Shown: positions 19,573 to 27,492 of the stretch, piece after piece
Position numbering within the stretch: the first letter of the stretch is position 1
How the letters are laid out: the number at the start of each line of letters is the position of its first letter
Assembly: GCA_017304675.1 (NCBI GenBank)
Contig: JAFKLS010000018.1
Coordinates: forward strand, 434,001-498,000
DNA from: Sphingobacteriia bacterium
GTDB lineage: Bacteria; Bacteroidota; Bacteroidia; Chitinophagales; Chitinophagaceae
Reading direction: 5' to 3'
Length of the DNA stretch: 64,000 nucleotides
Translations under genes and position numbers: made by a program
The notes under the pieces: model-generated
The model's database searches: none
What the model saw: the letters and a program-made list of their open reading frames with translations, nothing else
What the model was told of the DNA's origin: nothing

Positions 19573-19620
19573 AATGTGCAAATTTGAAAATGTGCTAATG
19601 TTATTGCGAAGCAATCTATG
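19573..19620. repeat. Degenerate intergenic repeat (AATGTGCAAAT and ATTGCGAAGCAAT motifs)
   Basis: The stretch 19573-19600 contains AATGTGCAAATTTG and AATGTGCTAATG in tandem, and 19603-19615 is a short palindrome ATTGC-GAA-GCAAT. The AATGTGCAAA motif also forms the large inverted repeat at 35770-35801. It looks like decayed repeat sequence upstream of the amidohydrolase operon. A regulatory role is possible but nothing shows it. Confidence 0.4.
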
Positions 19621-19695
19621 TTATTAAAGTAATCTCCCTTCAAAACCTTAAATTACCTCGTTGTTTTATAAACTTCTCACAATGGCAGTAAACAA

Positions 19696-19725
19696 AACCC
19701 CCGACAACAATTATTATCGGGGGTT
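19696..19725 (-). terminator. Rho-independent terminator of the oxidoreductase gene
   Basis: Inverted repeat AACCCCCGA / TCGGGGGTT with a 12-nt loop, followed on the minus strand by a T-rich run (TTTTG). It sits about 20 bp after the stop codon of the leftward gene at 19748. The AACCCCGA-type stem recurs in the terminators at 27443 and 57928. Confidence 0.85.
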
Positions 19726-19747
19726 AGCATTTTAATTATAATATTCT

Positions 19748-21598
19748 TTACAAATATTTTTTGATCTCTGTAACCAGTTCACCTTTTGTAATGGGAATAC
19801 CCATCATTTTATTATAAGCTTTTGCATCGATCAAAAATTCATCACGAAGAATTTTTATTAATTGTCCGTTATTGATCTCTGGAACAATTACCGTTTCAAA
19901 ATTTTTCAGAATTTCTCCTAAATTTTTAGGGAACGGACGCAAATAACGAATGTGTGCATGACTTACTGAAGTGTGGCCTTGTGCCTGCAATTCCAAGATG
20001 GCGCTTTTAATAGCACCGTAAGTACTTCCCCAACCAACAACCAATACTTTCCCTTTTTCAGGGCCACTGTCCAAAGTTTGTAGCGGAATAAAATCTGCAA
20101 TTTTATCAACTTTAGCCTGACGGGTTTTAATCATGTGTTGATGATTATCTGCATCATAACTAACCGCTCCGGTAATATCTTGTTTTTCCAAACCACCTAT
20201 TCTATGCTCTAATCCTGCAGTTCCCGGAACAGCCCATGGGCGTACCAGTTTTTCATCTCGTTTATAAGGAAGGAATTTTTCTTCGCCTTCATCCAATCCT
20301 TTTTTAAAGTTTACTTCAATTGGCTTTAAATCTGCTGAAGTTGGGAATTTCCAAGGCTCTGCACCATTGGCAATATATCCATCACTTAATAAAACAATTG
20401 GCGTCATGTGTTGAACAGCAATTCTGCAAGCTTCAAAAGCAACATCGAAACAATCGCTTGGTGTAGAAGAGGCAATCACCGGCATAGGGCATTCGCCGTT
20501 TCTTCCATAATATGCTTGTAACAAATCGCTTTGTTCTGTTTTTGTTGGTAAACCAGTAGAGGGGCCACCACGCTGAATGTTAACAATCACTAATGGAATC
20601 TCCAACATTACCGCCAAACCCATCGCTTCTGTTTTTAAAGCCATACCGGGGCCGGATGTTGTTGTAATACCTAATGATCCTCCATAGCTTGCACCTATTG
20701 AAGAAGATATGGCCGCAATTTCATCTTCTGCCTGAAATGTTTTTACTCCGAATGATTTGTATTTACTTAATTCATGTAAAATATCTGAAGCAGGTGTAAT
20801 AGGGTAACTTCCTAAAAACAATGGCAACCCGCTTTTTTCTGATGCTGCAATTAACCCATAAGATAACGCCTGGTTACCCATAATACTTCTGTATGTGCCC
20901 GAAGGTAATTTTGCTTTTTCTACCTTATATCTTGTGGTGAAAGTTTCTGTTGTATCACCATAGTTATATCCTGCCTGCAGTACTTTAATATTACTATCTA
21001 AAATAACTTTCTTTTTACCGAATTTCTCCGTTAAAAATTCTATGGTGTTATCAAGGTTTCTATTATACATCCAGTAAATCAATCCCAATACAAACATATT
21101 CTTTGCACGGTCTCTTTCTTTTACTCCCAGTTCTGAGAAGTCTTTTAACGCTTCACGTGTAAGTTTGGTTACATCTACTTTTGTTACACTGTACCCGTCG
21201 AGGCTGCCATCTTCCAATGGATTTATGCCATCAGGATAATTTGCAAGGCGAAGATTTTTAGAATCGAATCCATCAATATTGGCAATAATTTTACCCCCAG
21301 CCTTCAGGCTTTTAAGATTAGCCTTTAAAGCTGCAGCATTCATAGCTACCAAAACATCGCAAATATCGCCCGGAGTAAATACCCTGTTCGATGAAAAGTG
21401 AATTTGGAAACCACTCACACCTGCCAGCGTTCCCTGAGGTGCACGAATCTCTGCCGGAAAATCGGGAAATGTAGCCAGATCTATTCCCAGCAAAGCGGTG
21501 TTGTTTGTAAATTGTGTTCCTGTAAGTTGCATCCCGTCGCCGCTATCGCCGGCGAACTTGATAACTACGTCCTGAATCAGTTGTTCTTGAGCGCTCAT
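19748..21598 (-). CDS. korA: 2-oxoacid:ferredoxin oxidoreductase, fused gamma-alpha subunit (2-oxoglutarate ferredoxin oxidoreductase alpha)
   Basis: 616 residues. The first ~190 residues are the gamma domain (FAGDSGDGMQLTGTQF; DVLVAMNAAALKANL), followed by the pyrimidine-binding alpha domain (FLGSYPITPASDILHEL; AISSSIGASYGGSLGITTTSGPGMALKTEAMGLAV; RGGPSTGLPTKTEQSDL) and a C-terminal domain II. This is the layout of KorA, which with the thiamine-diphosphate- and Fe-S-binding beta subunit (KorB) converts 2-oxoglutarate and CoA to succinyl-CoA while reducing ferredoxin. No korB gene is present within reach on either side; a terminator follows the gene directly. Either korB lies elsewhere or the partner was separated. 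A different 2-oxoacid as substrate cannot be excluded. Confidence 0.9.
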   Translation of the reverse strand: MSAQEQLIQDVVIKFAGDSGDGMQLTGTQFTNNTALLGIDLATFPDFPAEIRAPQGTLAGVSGFQIHFSSNRVFTPGDICDVLVAMNAAALKANLKSLKAGGKIIANIDGFDSKNLRLANYPDGINPLEDGSLDGYSVTKVDVTKLTREALKDFSELGVKERDRAKNMFVLGLIYWMYNRNLDNTIEFLTEKFGKKKVILDSNIKVLQAGYNYGDTTETFTTRYKVEKAKLPSGTYRSIMGNQALSYGLIAASEKSGLPLFLGSYPITPASDILHELSKYKSFGVKTFQAEDEIAAISSSIGASYGGSLGITTTSGPGMALKTEAMGLAVMLEIPLVIVNIQRGGPSTGLPTKTEQSDLLQAYYGRNGECPMPVIASSTPSDCFDVAFEACRIAVQHMTPIVLLSDGYIANGAEPWKFPTSADLKPIEVNFKKGLDEGEEKFLPYKRDEKLVRPWAVPGTAGLEHRIGGLEKQDITGAVSYDADNHQHMIKTRQAKVDKIADFIPLQTLDSGPEKGKVLVVGWGSTYGAIKSAILELQAQGHTSVSHAHIRYLRPFPKNLGEILKNFETVIVPEINNGQLIKILRDEFLIDAKAYNKMMGIPITKGELVTEIKKYL

Positions 21599-21720
21599 TG
21601 AAAGAAATTAAAGTGAGCTAAGTTAAGGATATGCTTATTTTATTCCGCAACATATTTTTTATTTTCTATAATTTTTACATAGAATAAGATTAGGTACTTA
21701 TTTTGCGCTTTGAATTTATT

Positions 21721-22554
21721 ATGATTAAACAGTTATTATTTAAAGGCTTTTCTGCAAGCCTGTTGTTTTGGGTATGTTATGCCTGTTCCGATGCCACATC
21801 GAAAACAAAAACAATTGCAGATACTGCAGCATTGCACACCAACAATATTTTGCCGGCAGAAGTAAAAAATACGATTGACAGTAATCAAAAAGTTATTTAC
21901 CTGACTTTTGATGATGGCCCGCAACACGGAACCATGGCTGTTGCAAGATTATGCCAACAACTACATATTAAAGCAAGCTTTTTTATGGTAGGCTCGCATG
22001 CGGAGCAAAAATCAGACGGGTTTAAAATCGTAGACTCCATTAAGAGGGCATATCCATTGCTATTGCTGGCTAATCACAGTTATTCGCATGCCTATTCCAA
22101 ATACAGGTATTTTTACCAGCATCCACAAACCGCTTTTGACGATTTTATAAAAAATCAACAGTTACTGGCTGTGCCATACAAAATTATCCGCCTGCCCGGC
22201 AACAGTGCCTGGGTAACACAAAACCGCTTAAAAGCTTCCGACCTGGTAAAACCTGTGTGCAATTTATTAAACAATGCAGGGTATAATGTTACAGGATGGG
22301 ATGTTGAATGGAGTTTTAATCATAAAACGGCCAATCCTGTACAATCGGCTGATAAAATGACAGGTATGATTGATTCTGCCTTTGCAAAAGATAAGGTTTT
22401 CACCAAAAATCACCTGGTATTATTGTCACACGATCGCATGTTTCGTTCGCCGCAATATTTAGATTCCTTGGCAAGATTTATTCAATTACTGCAAAAGAAC
22501 AAAGATTATCGTTTTGAAACGATAGACCATTATCCTCAATTAAAACCCTTATAA
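21721..22554 (+). CDS. Polysaccharide deacetylase (NodB-type, CE4) domain protein
   Basis: 277 residues from the ATG at 21721; an ATG at 21703 adds six residues ahead of the signal sequence and is less likely. The N terminus is hydrophobic and ends in a possible lipobox (CYAC, Cys22), so it may be a lipoprotein. CE4 motifs are visible: motif 1 TFDDGP (Asp64/Asp65), motif 2 NHSYSH (His119, His123), motif 3 RLPGN, and a late LLSHD. Such enzymes remove acetyl groups from peptidoglycan, chitin or other amino-sugar polymers using a divalent metal held by Asp-His-His. The gene diverges from korA across a 122-bp gap that must hold both promoters. Confidence 0.88.
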   Translation: MIKQLLFKGFSASLLFWVCYACSDATSKTKTIADTAALHTNNILPAEVKNTIDSNQKVIYLTFDDGPQHGTMAVARLCQQLHIKASFFMVGSHAEQKSDGFKIVDSIKRAYPLLLLANHSYSHAYSKYRYFYQHPQTAFDDFIKNQQLLAVPYKIIRLPGNSAWVTQNRLKASDLVKPVCNLLNNAGYNVTGWDVEWSFNHKTANPVQSADKMTGMIDSAFAKDKVFTKNHLVLLSHDRMFRSPQYLDSLARFIQLLQKNKDYRFETIDHYPQLKPL

Positions 22555-22625
22555 GTTTACTTTCGAATTAGTGAATTACTGAACAGGCAGATTGATTTTC
22601 ACTTTTCCTTTTTCCCAATCATATT

Positions 22626-22633
22626 TATATTTG
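22626..22633 (+). promoter_or_regulatory. Possible Bacteroidota -7 promoter element
   Basis: TATATTTG matches the TAnnTTTG consensus of primary-sigma promoters in Bacteroidota and lies 20 bp before the BI-1 gene start. No convincing -33 TTG is visible at the usual distance. Confidence 0.35.
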
Positions 22634-22653
22634 GATAATTAAATTTTGTAATT

Positions 22654-23430
22654 ATGGCTTTATTTCAATCAGGCAATCCAACTTTATCGGAAAAATTTTT
22701 TAATACAACGGCAACCCGCAATGCACAATTGCAGGGAGTAATGAGTGTTAGAGGTACCATTAATAAATTTGGGTTTTTAATGTTAATGGTAATAGGTGGT
22801 GCAGCTTATACCTGGCATTTGTATTACGAGCAAAATGCAGGGTTGATGTCTACATTTATGATTGTAGGCCTATTCGGGGGGCTGATTGCTGCCATTGCCA
22901 TGTCTTTTAAACCTGTTTGGGCCCCTTACCTGGCGCCGGCATATGGTATTTTCGAAGGCTTATTTATAGGTGCATTATCTGCAGTGGTGAACGATATGTT
23001 CGCAAAAAAATATCCGGGCCTTGTATTAAATGCAGTAGGCTTAACCTTTGGTGTTTCACTGGCCATGTTCCTGCTCTACAATTTCAGGATAATTAAAGCA
23101 ACAGAAAAGTTTAAAAGCGTTATTATTTCTGCAACTGTGGGTATTGCCATTTTTTATGGCATATGCATGTTGTTGCGCTTATTTGGTGTTCAGTTAGATT
23201 TTATGAACATTACTAACGGCGGAATGTTGGGCATAGGTATCAGTTTATTTGTTGTAGCTATTGCCGCCCTTAATCTTATTTTAGATTTCGATATGATTGA
23301 ACGTGGTGCAGAGATGGGTGCTCCTAAATTTATGGAATGGTATGGCGCATTCGGGTTATTGGTAACTATTGTTTGGTTGTATATTGAAATATTAAAATTA
23401 CTGGCCAGGTTGGCCAATAACAGGAACTAA
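22654..23430 (+). CDS. Bax inhibitor-1/YccA family membrane protein
   Basis: 258 residues, about seven transmembrane helices. It starts with a soluble segment (about 45 residues, GNPTLSEKFFNTT), then successive hydrophobic helices, with the GIFEGLFIGALSAVV and LILDFDMIERGAEMGAPKFMEWYGAFGLLVTIVWLYIEILKLL segments characteristic of the bacterial BI-1-like (YccA/YetJ) family. The conserved acidic residues in the last helices (the ILDFD region) are implicated in pH-sensitive calcium leak in YetJ-type proteins. It appears monocistronic with its own terminator at 23448-23477. Confidence 0.92.
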   Translation: MALFQSGNPTLSEKFFNTTATRNAQLQGVMSVRGTINKFGFLMLMVIGGAAYTWHLYYEQNAGLMSTFMIVGLFGGLIAAIAMSFKPVWAPYLAPAYGIFEGLFIGALSAVVNDMFAKKYPGLVLNAVGLTFGVSLAMFLLYNFRIIKATEKFKSVIISATVGIAIFYGICMLLRLFGVQLDFMNITNGGMLGIGISLFVVAIAALNLILDFDMIERGAEMGAPKFMEWYGAFGLLVTIVWLYIEILKLLARLANNRN

Positions 23431-23447
23431 GTTTTTTTATAGCATAC

Positions 23448-23477
23448 AAAAAGCCGAACAGATTTGTTCGGCTTTTT
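23448..23477. terminator. Hairpin terminator after the BI-1 gene
   Basis: Perfect 13-bp stem AAAAAGCCGAACA / TGTTCGGCTTTTT with loop GATT and a T run on the plus strand. Confidence 0.92.
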
Positions 23478-23511
23478 TATTAAACTATCTTTATAGCTAT
23501 TCTTCTTTGTT

Positions 23512-25518
23512 ATGTACTTCGATAGAAAAAATTTAAACAATTCAGAACTCATCAATATTTACAAGTATTTGCTTCTTCCCCGAATGATCGAAGAAAAAAT
23601 GTTGATATTACTTCGTCAGGGAAAAATCAGCAAATGGTTCAGCGGTATTGGTCAGGAAGCCATTGCAGTTGGCTCTACACTTGCATTACAGCAGGATGAA
23701 TGGATTATGCCTTTGCACAGGAACCTTGGTGTATTCACCACAAGAAAAATGCCTTTGAGTAAACTGTTCATGCAATGGCAGGGTAACAAAGAAGGTTATA
23801 GTAAAGGCAGGGAAAGAAGTTTTCATTTTGGAAGTAAAGAACATTTTATCTGTGGAATGATTTCGCATCTTGGCCCGCAGTTAGCTGTGGCAGATGGTGT
23901 TGCTTTGGCCTATCAACTCAAACAGCAACAAAAAGTTTCTTTGGCTTTTACCGGTGATGGTGGAACCAGCGAAGGAGATTTTCATGAAGCATTGAATGTT
24001 GCAGCTGTTTGGAATTTACCTGTGATCTTCATTATTGAAAACAATGGTTATGGATTAAGCACTCCTGTAAATGAACAATATAAATGCGAATATTTAATTG
24101 ATAAAGCAAAAGGTTATGGAATGGATGGTGTTCGTATTGATGGCAATGATATTTTAGCCGTTTACGATACCATAAAAGGTGTTAGAGACTATTGCATTCA
24201 ACATCAAAAACCATATTTGATTGAATGCACCACTTTCAGAATGCGTGGACATGAAGAAGCCAGTGGCACCAAATATGTTCCGCAGGAATTGTTTGAAGAA
24301 TGGAAACAGAAAGATCCGATAAGCAATTATGAAGAATGGTTATTGAATGAAAATATTTTATCTGCAAACGATATTGAAACAATTAGAAATGAGTTTAAAC
24401 AATACATAGAGTCTGAATTATTAGAAGCCAATCAATCTAAGAAGTTTGAAGTAAACACGGAAGAAGAGTTGAATGATGTTTTTTCGAAACAGTCAATGGT
24501 CAACAGTCAATGGTCAATAGAAAATAGTTCCACGCACAATTCACCGTTCACTTTTCACGACCTCCGTTTTATCGATGCAATTAAGGAAGGTTTGCATCAA
24601 TCCATGCAGCAACATGAGCATTTGATTTTAATGGGACAAGATATTGCTGAATATGGCGGTGCTTTTAAAATAACAGAAGGCTTCGTTCAAAAGTTTGGTA
24701 AACATCGTGTTCGTAACACACCTCTTTGTGAGAGTGCAATCATAGGATCTGCATTGGGCTTGAGTTTAGAAGGATTTAAAAGTGTGGTTGAAATGCAGTT
24801 CGCAGATTTTGTAAGTGTAGGCTTCAATCAAATCGTTAACAATCTTGCCAAGATTCATTATCGCTGGAATCAAAATGCAGATGTGGTTATTCGAATGCCA
24901 ACAGGCGCCGGTGTTGGTGCAGGGCCATTTCATTCACAAAGTAATGAAGCATGGTTTACACATGTTGCAGGATTGAAAGTTGTTTATCCTTCCAATCCGA
25001 AAGATGCAAAAGGTTTATTGATTGCTGCGATCAATGATCCTAATCCCGTTTTGTATTTTGAACATAAGGCATTGTACAGAAGCATTAGTGGAGAAGTTCC
25101 CAATGAATATTATGAAATTGAAATTGGTAAAGCATTTTGTTTGCAGGAAGGTGATGACATCAGCATCATTACTTATGGGGCTGCTGTGCATTGGGCTTTG
25201 GAATATGCACAAGAACACAAAGAAATTTCATTTCATATTTTGGATTTAAGAACATTATCGCCTTTAGATTATGAAAGCATTAAAGCATCTGTTACAAAAA
25301 CAGGAAAGGTTTTGATCTTGCATGAAGACAATTTAATAGGCGGTATTGGCGGTGAAATAAGTGCATGGATAAGCGAGCATTGTTTTGAATTGTTAGATGC
25401 TCCTGTTATTCGTTGCGCCAGTTTAGATACACCAATTCCATTCAACCCTATACTGGAAAATAATTTTCTTGCGAAAGCAAGATTGAATGATTGTATACAA
25501 AAATTGTTACAGTATTAA
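23512..25518 (+). CDS. Fused 2-oxoacid dehydrogenase E1 component (alpha and beta in one chain)
   Basis: 668 residues. Residues 1-~325 are the E1alpha half with the thiamine diphosphate motif GDGGTSEGDFHEALN (from 148) closing in NN at 177-178, and GQEA and RMRGHEE elements. Residues ~352-668 are the E1beta half (MGQDIAEYGGAFKIT, NTPLCESAIIGSALGLSLEG, MPTGAGVGAGPFHSQ, RTLSPLD, HEDNLIGGIGGEISA). The complex decarboxylates a 2-oxoacid and passes the acyl group to lipoyl-E2. A fused chain of this type is usual for branched-chain 2-oxoacid dehydrogenase-like E1 in Bacteroidota, but the substrate is inferred. The two halves are joined by a segment coded by a short tandem repeat (24491-24557). The next gene starts 12 bp after the stop. 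Confidence 0.92.
   Translation: MYFDRKNLNNSELINIYKYLLLPRMIEEKMLILLRQGKISKWFSGIGQEAIAVGSTLALQQDEWIMPLHRNLGVFTTRKMPLSKLFMQWQGNKEGYSKGRERSFHFGSKEHFICGMISHLGPQLAVADGVALAYQLKQQQKVSLAFTGDGGTSEGDFHEALNVAAVWNLPVIFIIENNGYGLSTPVNEQYKCEYLIDKAKGYGMDGVRIDGNDILAVYDTIKGVRDYCIQHQKPYLIECTTFRMRGHEEASGTKYVPQELFEEWKQKDPISNYEEWLLNENILSANDIETIRNEFKQYIESELLEANQSKKFEVNTEEELNDVFSKQSMVNSQWSIENSSTHNSPFTFHDLRFIDAIKEGLHQSMQQHEHLILMGQDIAEYGGAFKITEGFVQKFGKHRVRNTPLCESAIIGSALGLSLEGFKSVVEMQFADFVSVGFNQIVNNLAKIHYRWNQNADVVIRMPTGAGVGAGPFHSQSNEAWFTHVAGLKVVYPSNPKDAKGLLIAAINDPNPVLYFEHKALYRSISGEVPNEYYEIEIGKAFCLQEGDDISIITYGAAVHWALEYAQEHKEISFHILDLRTLSPLDYESIKASVTKTGKVLILHEDNLIGGIGGEISAWISEHCFELLDAPVIRCASLDTPIPFNPILENNFLAKARLNDCIQKLLQY
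24491..24557. repeat. Tandem AGTCAATGGTCAA repeat inside the E1 coding sequence
   Basis: Two adjacent 14-bp units (24491-24504 and 24505-24518, AGTCAATGGTCAAC and AGTCAATGGTCAAT) are followed by a downstream arm (TTCACCGTTCACTTTTCAC). It stays in frame and encodes residues ~327-349 (MVNSQWSIEN...NSPFTFH), exactly between the E1alpha and E1beta domains. I recall TCAATGGTCAAT/TTCACCATTCAC-type repeats as common in intergenic regions of this group; that is memory, not a search. Confidence 0.75.
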
Positions 25519-25530
25519 TTTTATCAGCGT

Positions 25531-27060
25531 ATGTATAAATATTTATCCGGCATTATTGTTTTACATCTATTGCCGTTGCTCTTTTTTGCTCAAATCAAAG
25601 ATTATAAGCCTGCAGTTTTTGCAGATGACAACAGAGTTGAGAAAATAAAATCAACACAAAAGGTTGTAGGAAATATTTTAGCAGATTATGCAAAAGCAAA
25701 TCATTTCCCCGGATATGCTTATGGTGTTGTTGTTGATGGCAATTTAGTGTATTCCGGAAGCAGTGGTTACACAGATATTGCCAAGAAAATTCCTGCCACA
25801 ACAAAATCCATGTTTCGCATTGCTTCAATGAGTAAAAGTTTTACGGCAATGGCCATTTTAAAATTACGTGATGAAGGAAAATTGAAATTGGATGACCCCG
25901 CTTATTTATACATTCCTGAATTAAAAAATCAATCTTTAACAGCAGATGCACCTGTTATCACCATCAGGAATTTATTATCACACAGTGCAGGTTTTCCTGA
26001 GGATAATCCTTGGGGTGACAGACATTTGGCCGATACAGAACAAGAACTCATCAACATCATTAAAAAAGGTATTTCGTTTTCAACCACTACTTCTTTAAAC
26101 TATGAATATAGCAATCTTGCTTTTTGTATGTTGGGATTAATCATTCACAAAGTGAGTGGGGAATATTATGCAGATTATATCAGGAAAAATATTTGGCAAC
26201 CATTACACATGAATGCAGAATGGGAATACACAAAAGTGGATCCGAATTTATTAGCACATGGTTACAGATGGTTGAATGAAGATTGGAAAGAAGAAGCATT
26301 ATTGCATGATGGAATTGGCGGAGCGATGGGTGGAATGATCACTTCCGTTGAATCATTCGCAAAATACGTTTCGTTTCATTTAAGTGCATGGCCGCCGAGA
26401 AATGATAAAGAAGATGGCCCTGTTAAAAGAAGCTCTGTGAGAGAAATGCATCAATTATGGACGTTCAATATTTTCAATCCGAATTATCAATTTCCTAACG
26501 GAAGAGCTTGTGGCATTGTTACGGGTTACGGTTACGGCTTAGGCATTACAAAAGATTGTGAAGGCAGAACTATGGTTGCACACAGTGGAGGTTTACCAGG
26601 CTTTGGAAGTAATTGGAGAATATTGCCTGACTATGGTATAGGTGTTATTTTGTTAGCTAATGTAACGTATGCACCAACGAGTTATATTAATCTTGCTGTA
26701 TTAGATACAATTGTTCGAATGGCGAATCTACAACCACGCCAATTGCCTGCTTCTGTAATTTTAACACAAAGAAAAAATGAAATTGTGCAGTTACTTCCTG
26801 ATTATGATCATGCAAAAACATCGGGCATTTTTGCCGAGAATTTTTTCTCTGACTATTTTGTTGATTCGCTGAAAAAAGAAGCCACTACTATTTTCAACGA
26901 AGTTGGAAAAATTAAAAAAGTAAATGAGGTGGTTCCGGAGAATCAATTACGGGGATATTTTATCATTGAATGCGATAAGGGAAATGTACAGGTCAATTTC
27001 ACCTTAACACCCGAAGCTATTCCACTCATACAAGAATATCATATTAAACGTTTGAAATAG
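25531..27060 (+). CDS. Exported serine hydrolase of the beta-lactamase (class C/PBP-like) family
   Basis: 509 residues with a signal peptide (ends LLFFAQ). Active-site motifs of the family are present: SMSK (Ser99 nucleophile, Lys102), YSN (193-195) and the HSG of MVAHSGGLPGFGSN. The C-terminal ~110 residues form an extra domain. Members act as D,D-peptidases, D-aminopeptidases or esterases; which applies cannot be read from the sequence, although the YSN and HSG motifs favour an active enzyme. It begins 12 bp after the fused E1 gene, so it may be co-transcribed with it, although no functional link is evident. Confidence 0.88.
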   Translation: MYKYLSGIIVLHLLPLLFFAQIKDYKPAVFADDNRVEKIKSTQKVVGNILADYAKANHFPGYAYGVVVDGNLVYSGSSGYTDIAKKIPATTKSMFRIASMSKSFTAMAILKLRDEGKLKLDDPAYLYIPELKNQSLTADAPVITIRNLLSHSAGFPEDNPWGDRHLADTEQELINIIKKGISFSTTTSLNYEYSNLAFCMLGLIIHKVSGEYYADYIRKNIWQPLHMNAEWEYTKVDPNLLAHGYRWLNEDWKEEALLHDGIGGAMGGMITSVESFAKYVSFHLSAWPPRNDKEDGPVKRSSVREMHQLWTFNIFNPNYQFPNGRACGIVTGYGYGLGITKDCEGRTMVAHSGGLPGFGSNWRILPDYGIGVILLANVTYAPTSYINLAVLDTIVRMANLQPRQLPASVILTQRKNEIVQLLPDYDHAKTSGIFAENFFSDYFVDSLKKEATTIFNEVGKIKKVNEVVPENQLRGYFIIECDKGNVQVNFTLTPEAIPLIQEYHIKRLK

Positions 27061-27110
27061 CTCGTTACTAACATCCATCATTTGCGCAAAGTGGTTTATT
27101 GATTTTTTCG

Positions 27111-27118
27111 TAAATTTG
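27111..27118 (+). promoter_or_regulatory. Possible Bacteroidota -7 promoter element
   Basis: TAAATTTG fits TAnnTTTG and lies in the gap before the 84-residue protein gene at 27182, predicting a 5' leader of about 60 nt. A TTTG at 27081-27084 is the only upstream candidate for -33, at a rather long spacing of 26 nt. Confidence 0.35.
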
Positions 27119-27181
27119 TATCACTTCAACGCTGTGCAGGCCATATTGAATTGATATTGTTTAACACTTAAAACAAACGGT

Positions 27182-27436
27182 ATGGCAAACGATAAATTGA
27201 GAAATGCGTGTTTCAATGCTTTTGAAACCTTCAAAAAATTAGAAGATAGCAATTATGCTGAAATTCAATCTAAGCTTGAATTTGTTATTGGCAGCTATGA
27301 TTTTGATAAAAACCCTGTTGGCCTGTACGAATTTGGAATTGTAGCAATACCAAAATTAAAAAAGGCAAAAGAAAAATACAGCAGAAAGGTTACCAAGAAA
27401 GTTATTGAAGAATTGGAGAAAGCAGTTAAAAAATAA
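27182..27436 (+). CDS. Small conserved-looking cytoplasmic protein of unknown function
   Basis: 84 residues, no signal or membrane segment. It is charged (many Lys and Glu), probably mostly helical at both ends with a short central strand region (IGSYDFDKNPVGLYEFGIVAIPKLKK). I do not recognise a named family. It is supported as a real gene by a candidate promoter, an ATG start, a clean position between genes, and a strong terminator 7 bp after its stop codon. Confidence 0.75.
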   Translation: MANDKLRNACFNAFETFKKLEDSNYAEIQSKLEFVIGSYDFDKNPVGLYEFGIVAIPKLKKAKEKYSRKVTKKVIEELEKAVKK

Positions 27437-27442
27437 AATTTA

Positions 27443-27475
27443 AACCCCGATAATTTTATAACAATTATCGGGGTT
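27443..27475. terminator. Bidirectional hairpin terminator
   Basis: 13-bp stem AACCCCGATAATT / AATTATCGGGGTT, 7-nt loop, followed by TCTTTTTTTT on the plus strand. It lies between convergent genes (27182 rightward, 27493 leftward). Confidence 0.92.
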
Positions 27476-27492
27476 CTTTTTTTGAATTTATC

